Assembly (NCBI RefSeq): GCF_020614375.1
Contig: NZ_CP085327.1
Coordinates: 2,530,823 to 2,594,822 of the forward strand
Direction: 5' to 3'
Source of the DNA: Haladaptatus salinisoli
Lineage (GTDB): Archaea; Halobacteriota; Halobacteria; Halobacteriales; Haladaptataceae
DNA: 64,000 nt
Position 1 is the first letter of the stretch. Each line of letters begins with the position of its first letter. Below the pieces are notes generated by a model. It was not told the DNA's origin. It saw nothing but the letters and a program-made list of their open reading frames with translations, and made no database searches. Positions 50,950 to 62,958 of the stretch are shown here, one piece after another. Position numbers and translations under genes: made by a program.

Positions 50950-52539
50950 TTATTTCTTCGAGATGGCGTACGCCTCGATGCGTTCGTCTCTGCGCGCCTT
51001 CCACTGCAACTGGCTGTTGACGCCGTAAACGCTGTACTGCCGGTTGAGGTATATCCAGGGAGCCTGGTCGTGGAGAACCTTGTTCGCCTCCTTCAGTTTC
51101 GCGTTGCGCTTCTTACCGTCCGGCATGTTCTGGGCTTCCTTCATCAGCCTGTCAACCCGCTCGTTGCTGAAGGAGGTGAGCGCGCCGTCGGTCGTCAGGA
51201 GCGGAATGATGGTCTGGCTCGCGTCGAAGGTCGCGTTCCCCCAACCGATGAGGTAGAACTTCGGTCCGGTTTCGATTTTACCGTCGGTCAACTCCCCCGC
51301 GAGCGTGTTGAACTCGCGTTGCTTGACCGAGCAGTTGACGTTGCTCAACTCGTTTATCTGCTGGGAGACGGCCTGCGCGATTTCGAGGTCCTTCAGGTAG
51401 CGGCCGACGGGCGTGTGGAGCGTGATGTTCGCCCCGGCGTTGCCGCTCTCCTCGACCAGTCGTTCGGCTTTGCTCTTGTTCGTCGGGTACGGACCGACGT
51501 TGCCGTTGTACCCCGTGAACCCCTCGAGCGTCGGCTGTCCAGTCTGGTCGGCGAAGTTGGAGAGGACGTTGCTGATGATGCTCGGAAGGTCGATGGCGAG
51601 GTTCATCGCCTGTCTGAACTTCTGACTGTCGAACGGTTTCGCGTCGTAGCGCATCGCGTTGTAGATGATGCGCGTACTCGGCACGGCGGCCAAGCGCGAC
51701 TTGTTCGACTGCTTGACCCGACCCGCGTCCTGCGGCGGGACGTTGACGATGATGTCCGTCTCGCCGTTCAGGAGCTGGTTCACTCTCGTGCTCGACTCTT
51801 GGGCCGCGTCGAAGGTGAGTTGTGAGACGGCGGCGGGGTCGCGCCAGTAGTTTTGGTTGCGCTCGAAGACGACCTGCACGCCCTCGTTGTAGTTCTTTAG
51901 CGTGAACGGACCGGTTCCGTTCATGTTCTTGGCGATGAAGTTCTTGTTGTGGTTCTGCACCCACTTCTTCTGCATGATGTCGCAGTAGGACGCGAACAGC
52001 GAGAACACGATGGGGTTGATGCCCTCCGAGTTGACGGTCACCGTCCGTCCGTCGCCGACCTCCGCGCCGGTGACGCCCGAGAGCTGGTCGCGCTGGGGAC
52101 TTTCGAGGCCGCCGACGTTGGATTTCACGATGCGGTTGATGCTGAACGCCACGTCCTCGGGGGTCAGCGCGTCGCCGTTGTGGAACTTGACCCCCTCGCG
52201 GATGGTGAACCGCACCGTCCCCTTGTTGACGCGTTCGTACTTCGTCGCCAGTTTGTTGATTATCTTCCCTTCCGCGTCGCGGGCCAGCAGTCCCTCGTAG
52301 GCCTGCAGGACGACGTTGTCCGTCGTCGTCTCCCGGTGGTTGTGCGGGTCGAGCGTCGAGGGCATCTGGCCCTGCGTGATCGACACCGCGAAGTTTCCGG
52401 GCGTCTGTCCGCCACCGCCGTCGCCGCTCGTAGTCGTGCCAGTCTGGTTGTTCTGATTACCGTCACCGCCGGTACAGCCGGCGACGGTCGTCGTCGCCGC
52501 TGCTCCACCTGCGAATTTTAGAAACGTCCGCCGATTCAT
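50950..52539 (-). CDS. dipeptide ABC transporter substrate-binding lipoprotein
   Basis: 529 residues from the ATG at 52539 (an ATG five codons earlier is possible). The N-terminus has a Tat signal RRTFLKF and a lipobox VAGC with Cys22, so it is exported folded and lipid-anchored outside, as usual for halophiles. A Gly/Gln/Thr linker follows. The SBP family 5 fold is shown by TLDPHNHRET, VKFHNGDALTPEDVAFSI and WYLNRQYS-like end segments. It captures di- or oligopeptides and hands them to the permeases encoded downstream. Confidence 0.93.
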   Translation of the reverse strand: MNRRTFLKFAGGAAATTTVAGCTGGDGNQNNQTGTTTSGDGGGGQTPGNFAVSITQGQMPSTLDPHNHRETTTDNVVLQAYEGLLARDAEGKIINKLATKYERVNKGTVRFTIREGVKFHNGDALTPEDVAFSINRIVKSNVGGLESPQRDQLSGVTGAEVGDGRTVTVNSEGINPIVFSLFASYCDIMQKKWVQNHNKNFIAKNMNGTGPFTLKNYNEGVQVVFERNQNYWRDPAAVSQLTFDAAQESSTRVNQLLNGETDIIVNVPPQDAGRVKQSNKSRLAAVPSTRIIYNAMRYDAKPFDSQKFRQAMNLAIDLPSIISNVLSNFADQTGQPTLEGFTGYNGNVGPYPTNKSKAERLVEESGNAGANITLHTPVGRYLKDLEIAQAVSQQINELSNVNCSVKQREFNTLAGELTDGKIETGPKFYLIGWGNATFDASQTIIPLLTTDGALTSFSNERVDRLMKEAQNMPDGKKRNAKLKEANKVLHDQAPWIYLNRQYSVYGVNSQLQWKARRDERIEAYAISKK

Positions 52540-52701
52540 GCGCTCGCCGGGCATACCCTGATATGGCGGTGAGCCACATATATATCTGTGGTGGTAGTCA
52601 GCACGAATCACGTCTTAATTTATCGGGACACGCTTCGTACGGCATGTGTCACCGTGCGGTTCGGCCGCAGATTTAAGTAATCAGACACCGAACGATGAAA
52701 C

Positions 52702-53334
52702 ATGGCCGTTCACGGCCGTCATCCCTCGTTGCGGGACCTGTTCGACGAGTCGCCCACGCCGCACATCGCCCATCCGCCGCACACGCACCATCGTGATTTC
52801 TACGTCGCAACCGACGGTTCGTTCAGTCACGACACCCGCGAGGGCGGACTCGGCGTCATCATCGAGACGCGAGACGGCGAGCGCGTCGCCCGCCTCTCCG
52901 TCTCCGACGACGTTCCCGACAACAACGTCGCGGAGTACCGGGCGCTCCACCTCGGTCTCGACGTGCTGGCGGTTCGCGCCCCCGCGAACGCGCGAATCGG
53001 CGTGCTGGTGGACCACGACCAACTCGCCGCGAACGTCAACAACGCGGTGCTCGCTCACGACCGGACGGACTGGCGACCGCCGAAACCGTTCACGGTTCCC
53101 TCCGCCGGAAAGTACCACTGGCGGGGTATCCGCGCCAGAATCGCCGGGTTCGGCGAACTCCGCTCCGCCCGCATCCGGAGTGACCAGAACCCGGCCCATC
53201 CGCTGGCGAACGCCCCGGACGAGTACGCCCACGTGAACCGCGAACCCGCGCGATGTTTGCTCCCCGAGGTTCCGGGGTCGAGCGAGACGCAGATTCCGCC
53301 GCCGTCGCGGGCGGACAGACACGCCAGCGGGTAG
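52702..53334 (+). CDS. ribonuclease HI family protein
   Basis: 210 residues. Archaeal-type RNase H with the catalytic acids in order: Asp38 in YVATDGSF, Glu78 in NNVAEYRAL and an Asp in VLVDHDQL (103-105). A final acid plausibly lies in SDQNPAHPLAN. It cuts the RNA strand of RNA-DNA hybrids. A 30-residue N-terminal His-rich extension (HIAHPPHTHH) precedes the fold and could bind metal. The C-terminal tail is poorly ordered. It is divergent from the binding-protein gene. Confidence 0.87.
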   Translation: MAVHGRHPSLRDLFDESPTPHIAHPPHTHHRDFYVATDGSFSHDTREGGLGVIIETRDGERVARLSVSDDVPDNNVAEYRALHLGLDVLAVRAPANARIGVLVDHDQLAANVNNAVLAHDRTDWRPPKPFTVPSAGKYHWRGIRARIAGFGELRSARIRSDQNPAHPLANAPDEYAHVNREPARCLLPEVPGSSETQIPPPSRADRHASG

Positions 53335-53509
53335 CGGACCGCGGGTGGCGAGACGAGTCGCCCGACCGTTTCGTCCCGCAGCGACCGCTCTCCCGTCGTT
53401 ATAACCACTTCTCGAAACTCCCGAACGACGCGTCGCGATTCGAAGGGAGGCGAACAACGAAACTACTACTACCCCGGCCTGTGAGCAGAGCATCCAAGGT
53501 GGCACGCGA

Positions 53510-53935
53510 ATGGGCACGCGGATACGCGACACGCTGACGCGGTATTGGAAGCGCCGAACCGACCGACCGGATTACGTGCAGGCGTACGTCAAACTCCCCC
53601 TCGACACCGAACTCCCAGCGCTGGCGCACGAGTTCGAGGTCGTCTGCGGAGGGCGACTCGACCGCGTCCCCCGCCGAGACGCGGTGCTCGTGAACACCGA
53701 TTACGTCCCCGCCGAGCGGTTCGATTCGGAGCGGTTCGAGGAGGTCGTCGGCGAACTTCGGGACGCCTGTCCCGACCGGTACGCCCTCCACGAGTCCACG
53801 AAGTGGCGACCGCACGGGGACGGCGTGGCGAAGACGCACACCCTCGTCCCCGTGCGCCCGCTGTTCTCGGCGTCCGAGTCGGAGGGGGAGGGCGACCCGG
53901 TTCGGGGGGCTCCGGTTCGAGAACGACCGCGATGA
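53510..53935 (+). CDS. hypothetical haloarchaeal protein
   Basis: 141 residues from ATG 53510. A mixed alpha/beta protein with LTRYWKRRTDRPDYVQAYVKLP at the front, FEVVCGGRLDRVPRRDAVLV in the middle and a disordered, acidic then basic tail (SASESEGEGD...). No membrane segment, no known motif. High third-position GC and a normal start support that it is real. I recognise no family. Confidence 0.6.
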   Translation: MGTRIRDTLTRYWKRRTDRPDYVQAYVKLPLDTELPALAHEFEVVCGGRLDRVPRRDAVLVNTDYVPAERFDSERFEEVVGELRDACPDRYALHESTKWRPHGDGVAKTHTLVPVRPLFSASESEGEGDPVRGAPVRERPR

Positions 53936-54042
53936 GGGCGGTTTCGGCGTCGGGCCGGACGCTCCCGCGTCGGTGAGCGGTTCGCGGTCGTACGCACCGC
54001 TCGGATGTCCTCGCGCTAACGCGCTGCGGGCACCCCTCGCGC

Positions 54043-54064
54043 AAAAAAAATCCGCGCCGAAAAA
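54043..54064 (-). terminator. U-tract terminator of maeB
   Basis: On the minus strand TTTTT, a GC-rich CGGCGCGGA and then TTTTTTTT follow the maeB stop within 26-47 bases; an archaeal oligo-U terminator with two tracts. Confidence 0.55.
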
Positions 54065-54089
54065 GGTCGCTCCCGCCGGTCGCTCGCGG

Positions 54090-56345
<2,256 letters not shown>

Positions 56346-56417
56346 ACTCGATACGTTCCTGTCCTCCTGTAAAAAGGTATCCGAATACGTCGAATTTGCC
56401 TTCGACGTTCGTCGAAG

Positions 56418-57497
56418 TCAGCGTTCGAGTACGCCGGGGCGCGGAAGCGACCCCTCGAACCCGACCGCGCTCACCGCGTCCGTCGGCCACCGCCCGGTTT
56501 CCGTGAGCAGTTCCATCCCGTCCTCCGAGACGAGCACCGTCCCCTCGCTCTTCGCACCCCGCACCGTCGGGTTCCACGCGAACGCCATCGGAAGCCGAAC
56601 GTCGTCGTCCGTCGTCGGCGTTGCGATCCACTCGCGCCCGGCGTAGCCCGCCGCGCCGCCCTGGTGGTGTCGCTGCCACTCGTCCGGGTGGCCGACCCCC
56701 TCGTAGGCGGACTGAATCTCGGCGAACACGTCCCCTCCGGTTCCGCCGTCGATGCCGACTTGCTGCGTCGCCGCCAGCGCGGTCGTTTCGACGCGCGCCG
56801 CCGCGCGGTGACGCGCTTCGAGCCACTCCGGCGGGTCGAACGCGACGGTCCGGGTGAGGCTGGCGTGGAGTCCCGCGCGCTCCGCGGTGACCGACACCAG
56901 CGCGTAGTCGCCCAGTTCGGCGTCCGTCGGCGTGTAGTGGCGGTACCGCTGCGCGCGGTCGCTCCCGCCCACGAGCGCGACCGGCGTCTCTATGCCGCGC
57001 GAATCGAGCGCGCCGCGGAGCGCCGACGCGACCTCGCGCTCCGTGTCGTCGGGCGTCAGTTCGCGGCAGATAGCTTCGACCGCGGCGGCGGTTTCGCCGC
57101 CGAGTTCGCGGTACGCCGCCGCGTCCTCGTCGGTGAGCGGTCGGCGCAGCGTCGAGGCGTCCACCGATTCGAAGCCGGGTACGTCGAAGTCCGCGGCGGC
57201 GGGCGTCGCCGCGCGCGCCGCGACGCCCTCGGCGAGCGACCCCTCGTACCACTCGTACTCGGCGACCGCGATATCGTCGGGCAGTTCCTCGTCACGGAGG
57301 CGCGGGGCTTCGATGTTGTCGGTGACGACGCGGAGCGCGTCGCCGTCGTACCCCACCGCCGCGACGCCGACGTCCCCCTCGCGGTCGACGACGTTGTTTC
57401 CGCCCGTGAGCCACGCGAAGGAGTTCGGGCGTGCGAACCAGACGGATTGGAGGTCGCGCGCGTCGAGGAGGGAGTCGAGGCGGCCCAGTTTCGTCAT
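56418..57497 (-). CDS. M24 peptidase-family (creatinase-fold) protein lacking metal ligands
   Basis: 359 residues from the ATG at 57497; a longer frame to 57575 is possible. An N-terminal creatinase-type domain (ARPNSFAWLTGGNNVVD) precedes a pita-bread domain. At the place of the metal-binding D-x10-D motif of Xaa-Pro peptidases the sequence is VSVTAERAGLHASLTRTV, so both Asp are replaced, while the WQRHHQGGAAGY and RGAKSEGTVLV regions are kept. It therefore resembles non-metallo members such as creatinase more than a peptidase. Substrate unknown; genuine aminopeptidase activity is unlikely. Confidence 0.8.
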   Translation of the reverse strand: MTKLGRLDSLLDARDLQSVWFARPNSFAWLTGGNNVVDREGDVGVAAVGYDGDALRVVTDNIEAPRLRDEELPDDIAVAEYEWYEGSLAEGVAARAATPAAADFDVPGFESVDASTLRRPLTDEDAAAYRELGGETAAAVEAICRELTPDDTEREVASALRGALDSRGIETPVALVGGSDRAQRYRHYTPTDAELGDYALVSVTAERAGLHASLTRTVAFDPPEWLEARHRAAARVETTALAATQQVGIDGGTGGDVFAEIQSAYEGVGHPDEWQRHHQGGAAGYAGREWIATPTTDDDVRLPMAFAWNPTVRGAKSEGTVLVSEDGMELLTETGRWPTDAVSAVGFEGSLPRPGVLER

Positions 57498-57800
57498 GGT
57501 TCGACCGTGGGCCGCGTCTCCCTTGAAGGGCGTGTTTCGGTCGATATCTGCCGACTGTCGCCCGCCGAACGACATTTCAATTCCGAAAAATTTATTATCC
57601 GATTACAAGTACTCGTAATCGTCCACTCAGCTCCGCCCGCTGGTGGTATCGCAGCGCTGCGCGGTCCCCGTTGTGCGGCTCCCCCCTGATCGTCCCTTCT
57701 CACGTCGCGGGAAAGTCGGACAGACCTAAATACGCCGCTTTCCAACCTCCGGAAAAGGGATTACCGTGACACGAAACCATGCAATCGAGGTGAGCGCCTG
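57498..57800. other. 303-base divergent intergenic region with operator-like palindrome
   Basis: Holds promoters for the M24 gene (ATAATAAA on the minus strand at 57591-57598) and for ctaA (CCTAAATACG near 57724). A 22-base imperfect palindrome at 57600-57621 overlaps the first. The rest is GC-rich without a frame worth listing. Confidence 0.5.
57600..57621. promoter_or_regulatory. near-perfect 22-base palindrome beside a TATA box
   Basis: CGATTAC-A-AGTACT-C-GTAATCG: two 7-base arms around a central palindromic AGTACT, with one mismatched pair out of eleven. Position directly upstream of the M24-side TATA box fits binding of a dimeric transcription factor. Confidence 0.55.
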
Positions 57801-58280
57801 ATGGGCGCGCGATTCCGGCGCTTCGCCGCATTCACGACCGGTCTGACGTTCGCACTCATCCTGCTCGGCGTCTACACCGCCGCGTCGGGAGCGGGGCTCT
57901 CGTGCGGTGCCGACTGGCCGTTCTGCAACGGCGGCTTCCTCTGGAAGACGGTTCCGGGGTTCATCGAGTGGTTCCACCGGCTCGTGGCGATGATAACCGG
58001 CTTTTTCATCCTCGGCACGACGGTCGGCGCGTGGAAGTACACCGACAGCACGCGAATCCGGGCCGCGGCGACCCTCGCTCTGGTCGTCCTGCCGGTCCAG
58101 ATACTGCTCGGCGGCGCGACCGTCCTCATCTACGGTCCCGTCGTGCAGGTGGCCCACCACGCCGCCGCGCTGATCATCTTCGCGGCGCTGATGGCGACCA
58201 CGCTGTGGCTCTACGAGGAACCCCGTCGCCCCGAGGCGGCGGCGACCGAATCGGCGAGCGGCTACCCGTCCGACGACTGA
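57801..58280 (+). CDS. ctaA: half-size heme A synthase (CtaA/COX15 family)
   Basis: 159 residues with four membrane helices. One half of a CtaA/Cox15 is present: YTAASGAGLSCGADWPFCNGG with a two-cysteine extracytosolic loop, EWFHRLVAMITG with one haem-ligand His, and VAHHAAALIIF with a further His. The duplicated bacterial enzyme has eight helices; haloarchaeal and some other archaeal forms have four and probably dimerise. It hydroxylates/oxidises the methyl group of haem O to make haem A for terminal oxidase. No ctaB or oxidase gene is in the window. Confidence 0.88.
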   Translation: MGARFRRFAAFTTGLTFALILLGVYTAASGAGLSCGADWPFCNGGFLWKTVPGFIEWFHRLVAMITGFFILGTTVGAWKYTDSTRIRAAATLALVVLPVQILLGGATVLIYGPVVQVAHHAAALIIFAALMATTLWLYEEPRRPEAAATESASGYPSDD

Positions 58281-58375
58281 CGCGAACCGACGAAAGTTTT
58301 AGCGACCCCCCGCGAGTAACCGACAGTAGCTTTCTATACGTTGATTGACCATGTAGGTAGCGGGGGAAAATCGAA

Positions 58376-59218
58376 ATGCACAGACGAACCTTTCTCAGGG
58401 GGAGCGCCGGAGCTATCGCCGGCTTGACGGTCGCGGGAACGACGAGCGCACAGGACGGCGGGGTGGTTCGAATCGGCTCGGACATTCCGTACCGACCGTT
58501 CGAGTATCGGACGGCGACCGGGAATCTCGTCGGCTTCGACGTGGACATCGCCGAGGCCATCTTCCAGGGACAACTCGACCGCAACTACGAGTTCGTCCAG
58601 ACGAGCTTCGACACTATCATCCCGAGTCTCAACAACGGGAACTTCCGCGTCATCATGAGTGCGATGACGATCACGAAAGAGCGGGCCCAACAGGTCGACT
58701 TCTCGAACCCGTACTTCACCGCCTACCAGACGGTGCTCATCCTGAAGAACAGCGGTATCAACGACCTGCAAGACCTTCGGGGGAAGACGGTCGCGGTGCA
58801 GAAGGGGACGACTGGCGAGGCCGCCGCACAGCAGTTGAAAAAGCGATTCAACGGTAACCTCACCATCGACAGCTACGACCAGATTCCCGACGCCTTCGCC
58901 GCGCTCGGCAACAATCAGGCCGCCGCGGTCATCAACGACAACACGGTCAACGCCGAGTTCGCGCAGCAGAACGACCAGGTCACCCTGCTCAAGGGACGGG
59001 GTGCGGCTGCGAGACGAGGGGACGAGAACGCCCCGCCGTACCTCACGCTCACCGTCGAGGAGTACGGTATCGCGTTCCGGAAGAACGACGACCAGTTCCG
59101 CCGGCAGGTGAACCAGGCACTGGCGACCATCCGGCAGAACGGAACGTACGACCGCATCTACTCGGAGTACTTCGGGTCGGCGGAAGGAACGACCGGGGGG
59201 ACGACGACCAGTGGCTGA
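58376..59218 (+). CDS. amino-acid ABC transporter substrate-binding protein
   Basis: 280 residues. Tat-type signal RRTFLRG, but no lipobox cysteine (cleavage region VAGTTSAQD), so it may be released or held by another means. SBP family 3 fold: [48 protein letters not shown] and [17 protein letters not shown]. The DVDIAEAI and the arginine near [13 protein letters not shown] would bind the alpha-amino acid. First gene of a binding-protein, permease, ATPase operon for polar amino acids. Confidence 0.93.
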   Translation: MHRRTFLRGSAGAIAGLTVAGTTSAQDGGVVRIGSDIPYRPFEYRTATGNLVGFDVDIAEAIFQGQLDRNYEFVQTSFDTIIPSLNNGNFRVIMSAMTITKERAQQVDFSNPYFTAYQTVLILKNSGINDLQDLRGKTVAVQKGTTGEAAAQQLKKRFNGNLTIDSYDQIPDAFAALGNNQAAAVINDNTVNAEFAQQNDQVTLLKGRGAAARRGDENAPPYLTLTVEEYGIAFRKNDDQFRRQVNQALATIRQNGTYDRIYSEYFGSAEGTTGGTTTSG

Positions 59219-59236
59219 GTGCCACGGGGGACGCTG

Positions 59237-60070
59237 ATGGCGGAAACGTACACCGAGCGGAGGGAGGTAGAGCGCCCGACGGAGGGCGAAGAGGGGTTCC
59301 TGACCGACCGGCGCGTCAAGTTGATCGGGATGGCGGCGGCGGGCCTCTTCACGGCCGGCGTCGTCTTCTTCCTGTTCCTCATCCTGACGCAGTTCGTCGA
59401 CTACGACCTGTTGGTGACCATCATCCCGCAGTTCGTCGACGCGCTCCTCCTCGTCCTGGAGATAATCCTCATTTCGGGCGTTCTATCGCTCGTATTCGGC
59501 GTGCTCGTCGGACTGGGCCGAGTCTCCAAGACGGGATTCACGCAGTCCATCGCCACGCTGTACGTCGAGTTCTTCCGCGGGACGCCGCTCCTGTTCCAGT
59601 TGTTCGTCGTCTACATCGGAATCCCCGCGCTCTGGACGGGGGGCCAGTTCCCGATATCCAACTGGAGTTACGCGGCCGCCATCATCGGCCTGACGCTCAA
59701 CCACACCGCCTACATCGGCGAGGCGGTCAAGGGGGGTATCAACTCCGTTCCGGAGGGCCAGACGGAGGCGGCGCGGTCGCTCGGGATGTCGTACATCGAC
59801 TCGATGCGGTTCGTCATCCTGCCGCAGGCGTGGCGGAACGCGCTGGCGGCCATCGGGAACGACCTCGTCATCCTCGTCAAGGACACCTCCCTGTTGACGG
59901 TGCTGGCGATACCCGAACTCATCAGCGTCTTCCGCAGCGTCAACAGCGCGACGTTCGACGCGTGGACGCCCATCGTCGTGGTGTCGGTCGCGTACCTCGT
60001 CATCACCGTTCCGCTCGGCAAACTCGTCCGGACGATGGAGGAACGATCCATGTGGGGGACGGAGCGATGA
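59237..60070 (+). CDS. amino-acid ABC transporter permease
   Basis: 277 residues from ATG 59237. Five to six membrane helices; HisM/GlnP family marks are [26 protein letters not shown] and the cytosolic EAA loop [31 protein letters not shown] cytosolic N-terminal tail of about 30 charged residues precedes the first helix. Acts as a homodimer. Overlaps the ATPase gene by ATGA. Confidence 0.94.
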   Translation: MAETYTERREVERPTEGEEGFLTDRRVKLIGMAAAGLFTAGVVFFLFLILTQFVDYDLLVTIIPQFVDALLLVLEIILISGVLSLVFGVLVGLGRVSKTGFTQSIATLYVEFFRGTPLLFQLFVVYIGIPALWTGGQFPISNWSYAAAIIGLTLNHTAYIGEAVKGGINSVPEGQTEAARSLGMSYIDSMRFVILPQAWRNALAAIGNDLVILVKDTSLLTVLAIPELISVFRSVNSATFDAWTPIVVVSVAYLVITVPLGKLVRTMEERSMWGTER

Positions 60071-60801
60071 ACGTTCCCGAGGTCGAGTTCGACCGCGTGG
60101 ACAAGTACTTCGGCGACACGCACGTCCTGAAGGAGGTCTCGTTGGCGGTCGAAGACGGCGAAGTGGTCGTCGTCGTCGGCCCGAGCGGGAGCGGGAAATC
60201 GACGCTCCTCCGGTGTACCAACCGACTCGAGGAGATACAGGGCGGCGACATCCGAATCGAGGGGGAGTCCATCGCCGACCCCGATGTAGACGTGAACCGA
60301 CTTCGCCAGCGCATCGGGATGGTGTTCCAGAGCTTCAACCTCTTCCCGCACAAGACAGCCGTGGAGAACGTCGCGATCGGGCCGAAGGTCGTCAAAGGGT
60401 TCTCCGATTCGAAGGCGAAGAAGTGGGCGAGCGCGATGTTGGACCGTGTCGGACTCTCCGACCAGGCGAACAAGTATCCGAATCAGCTCTCGGGCGGCCA
60501 GCAACAGCGCGTCGCCATCGCCCGCGCGCTGGCGATGGACCCGAGCGTCATGCTGTTCGACGAGGTGACCAGCGCGCTCGACCCGGAACTCGTCGGCGAG
60601 GTGCTCGAAGTGATGCGCGACTTGGCGGACGAGGGCATGACGATGATCGTCGTCACCCACGAGATGGGGTTCGCCCGCGAGGTGGGCGACCGCGTCGTGC
60701 TGATGTCCGAGGGGCGCATCGTGGAGTCGGGGCCGCCGGCCGACTTCTTCGCCCACCCGGAGACGGAGCGTGCGAGGCAGTTCCTCGCACGAGTCCATTA
60801 A
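60067..60801 (+). CDS. amino-acid ABC transporter ATP-binding protein
   Basis: 244 residues, HisP/GlnQ type. Walker [12 protein letters not shown]-loop [16 protein letters not shown], signature [15 protein letters not shown], Walker [15 protein letters not shown] and H-loop [11 protein letters not shown] are all intact. Powers uptake of polar amino acids with the two upstream gene products. The stop is followed by an AT-rich spacer with a T-run (60812-60816) that may end the transcript before the nhaC promoter. Confidence 0.95.
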   Translation: MNVPEVEFDRVDKYFGDTHVLKEVSLAVEDGEVVVVVGPSGSGKSTLLRCTNRLEEIQGGDIRIEGESIADPDVDVNRLRQRIGMVFQSFNLFPHKTAVENVAIGPKVVKGFSDSKAKKWASAMLDRVGLSDQANKYPNQLSGGQQQRVAIARALAMDPSVMLFDEVTSALDPELVGEVLEVMRDLADEGMTMIVVTHEMGFAREVGDRVVLMSEGRIVESGPPADFFAHPETERARQFLARVH

Positions 60802-60851
60802 CACATAAGTTTTTCATTTCAACCTGTTAGTTTCGTAACTTCCAAAATCCA

Positions 60852-60857
60852 TTTATA
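60852..60857 (+). promoter_or_regulatory. TATA box of the nhaC-type gene
   Basis: TTTATA centred about 25 bases before the ATG at 60879, giving a leaderless transcript. Confidence 0.55.
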
Positions 60858-60878
60858 CATCTAGTTGGGAATCAGGGT

Positions 60879-62552
60879 ATGGCACTCGAAGGTATCAGTG
60901 CGGGTTGGCTGTCCCTCATTCCGGCGCTGCTGGCGATCAGCCTCGCGTGGTACTCGCGCGACGCTATCATCGGTCTGTTCGTCGGCGTCGCCAGCGCGGG
61001 CGTCGTCTACGGCGCATTGAAGCCCGCCTCGGCGGGAGTACCGAAGGACATGATGGGCGGTATCTCCGGATACGTTCTCGGCGCGATATTCGGTTTGAAA
61101 CACGTCCCGACCCTCATCGCAACGTCTCCCCTCTTCTCCGATTCGTGGTACGTCGAAAACGTCCTGCTCGCCATCTTCGCCATCGGCGGGATGATAGGGC
61201 TGATGATCCGCTCCGGCGCGATTCGGGGCGTGCTCGAAGCGCTCGCGGCGCGGGCCGACTCGCCCGCGGACGCGGAGAAGGCGGCCTTCCTCGCGGGAAT
61301 CGCCATCCACATCGACGACTACTTCAACTGCCTCGTGGTCGGCTCGATGATGCGCCCGCTGACCGACCGGTTCGACGTCTCGCGGGCGAAACTCGCCTAC
61401 TACGTGGACAGCGCCGGGAGTCCGGCGGCCCGCCTCGCGTTCTACTCGACGTGGGGCGTCGCGCTCATCGGCTTCATCGGCGGCGGTCTCGAACAGGCCG
61501 CGAAGCAGAACACGCTCCCGGCCGACATGGCCAACTACGTCAACACGGGCGGAAAGGGGGTGACGGCCGCGACCGACCAAATATGGCCGCTCTTCTTCAA
61601 CAGTCTCGCGTTCGGCTTCTACTCGTGGACCGCGCTCATCATCGCGGCCCTCGTCGCGTGGCAGGTGTTCCCCAACATCTTCGGAATGGAGCGCGAGGAG
61701 ACCCGTGCGCGCAACGGCGGCGGCGTCGTCGGCGACGACCACGACCCGATGATTTCCCGCGAGATGGACGAGTACGAGATGGCCGACGCCGCGAACCCCG
61801 ATTGGCGCAACTTCGCAATCCCCATCGCCACGATGATTATCGTCGGCCTCGGCGCGATGTTCTGGCGCGGCAGTCCCGTCGTCTCCGCGCCGCAGATGAA
61901 CACGCTGTTCTCGCTCGGCGGCTACCAGCTCGTGCTCCCGGCGGGCGGCAAGTGGTCGTTCAACATCGGCGGCATCAAACTCGGACTCGCCTCCTTCGCG
62001 GCGCTCGGCGTCGCGTTCGTGCTCTACCGCGCGAAGGGCGACATCCCGAGCAACAAGGACGCCACGGACGCGATGGTGCGCGGATTCAAGGGCATCCTCC
62101 TCGCCGCGGTCATCCTCATGTTCGCCAGTTCCATCCAGAACGCCGTGACCGTGCTCGGCATCTCGAACTTCGTCACCAACTGGTTCGACGGGATTCCGCC
62201 GTCGCTCATCCCGGTGTTACTGTTCCTCGTCACCAGCGGGGTGAGCTTCTCCGACGGCAGTTCGTGGGCGACCTACGGAATCATGTTCCCCATCGCCATC
62301 CCGGTGGCGTTCTCGACCGGCGCGAACCTCCCGCTCGTCCTCGGCGCGGTGTTCAGCGGCGGCATCTTCGGCGACCACAGTTCGCCCATCAGCGACACCA
62401 CGGTGCTGGCGTCCTCGACCAGCGGGAGCGACCACCTCGTCCACGTCAGAACGCAAATTCCGTACGCGCTCATCTGCGCCACGGTCGCGGGAACGCTGTT
62501 CTTGCTCCTCGGTTTCGTCCTCCCGCAGGGCTTCCGCATCTTCCCGTACTGA
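60879..62552 (+). CDS. Na+/H+ antiporter NhaC family protein
   Basis: 557 residues with about 12 membrane helices. Family marks: AGIAIHIDDYFNCLVVGSMMRPL with charged residues in a helix, and GGIFGDHSSPISDTTVLASSTSGSDH near the C-terminus, which is the NhaC signature. It likely exchanges Na+ for H+ across the membrane, important in a salt-rich habitat; some relatives exchange organic solutes (for example malate/lactate). A cytosolic acidic loop (about 270-310, with EREETRARNGGG) lies in the middle. Own promoter. Confidence 0.9.
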   Translation: MALEGISAGWLSLIPALLAISLAWYSRDAIIGLFVGVASAGVVYGALKPASAGVPKDMMGGISGYVLGAIFGLKHVPTLIATSPLFSDSWYVENVLLAIFAIGGMIGLMIRSGAIRGVLEALAARADSPADAEKAAFLAGIAIHIDDYFNCLVVGSMMRPLTDRFDVSRAKLAYYVDSAGSPAARLAFYSTWGVALIGFIGGGLEQAAKQNTLPADMANYVNTGGKGVTAATDQIWPLFFNSLAFGFYSWTALIIAALVAWQVFPNIFGMEREETRARNGGGVVGDDHDPMISREMDEYEMADAANPDWRNFAIPIATMIIVGLGAMFWRGSPVVSAPQMNTLFSLGGYQLVLPAGGKWSFNIGGIKLGLASFAALGVAFVLYRAKGDIPSNKDATDAMVRGFKGILLAAVILMFASSIQNAVTVLGISNFVTNWFDGIPPSLIPVLLFLVTSGVSFSDGSSWATYGIMFPIAIPVAFSTGANLPLVLGAVFSGGIFGDHSSPISDTTVLASSTSGSDHLVHVRTQIPYALICATVAGTLFLLLGFVLPQGFRIFPY

Positions 62553-62566
62553 CCGCTTCCGACCCC

Positions 62567-62848
62567 TCAGTCGGAGGCTCGCCGTCGTTCCATCGGTTCG
62601 AGCGCGACGCTTCCGTCCTCTCGGACCGTGACCTCGAAGCCGCTGTACGCGAACACCACCCGACCTTCTCTTCGACCGGCGTTCGCGGTATCCTCGAAGA
62701 GGTTGTTCAGCGCCTCCGGGTCGACGGCGTCGTACAGCGGCGGCGTGATTCGCTCCGGGGACGTCCCCGTTTCCTCGGCGACCGCTTCGACAACCACTTC
62801 GCTGACAGGACGCCCGTCGTCCCAAGAATTTCCCGTGGTCTTCATCAC
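62567..62848 (-). CDS. HalOD1 output domain protein
   Basis: 93 residues. Same stand-alone haloarchaeal output domain as at 29.9 kb: VSEVVVEAVAEETGT, PPLYDAVDPEALNNLF and FAYSGFEVTVREDGSVAL. The tail ends in MERRRASD, which is basic and unlike the other copy. Role unknown; perhaps a stand-alone receiver partner in signalling. It is convergent with the NhaC gene. Confidence 0.85.
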   Translation of the reverse strand: MMKTTGNSWDDGRPVSEVVVEAVAEETGTSPERITPPLYDAVDPEALNNLFEDTANAGRREGRVVFAYSGFEVTVREDGSVALEPMERRRASD

Positions 62849-62958
62849 GAACTAGTCGTCGTTCGCGACTCAAAAACGTGTCGTATAGTGTACATATACC
62901 GGATGAGTATTTAAAGGCGCGCCAAATCGTCCACGAAAACGGAATATTTCGGGCTTCG

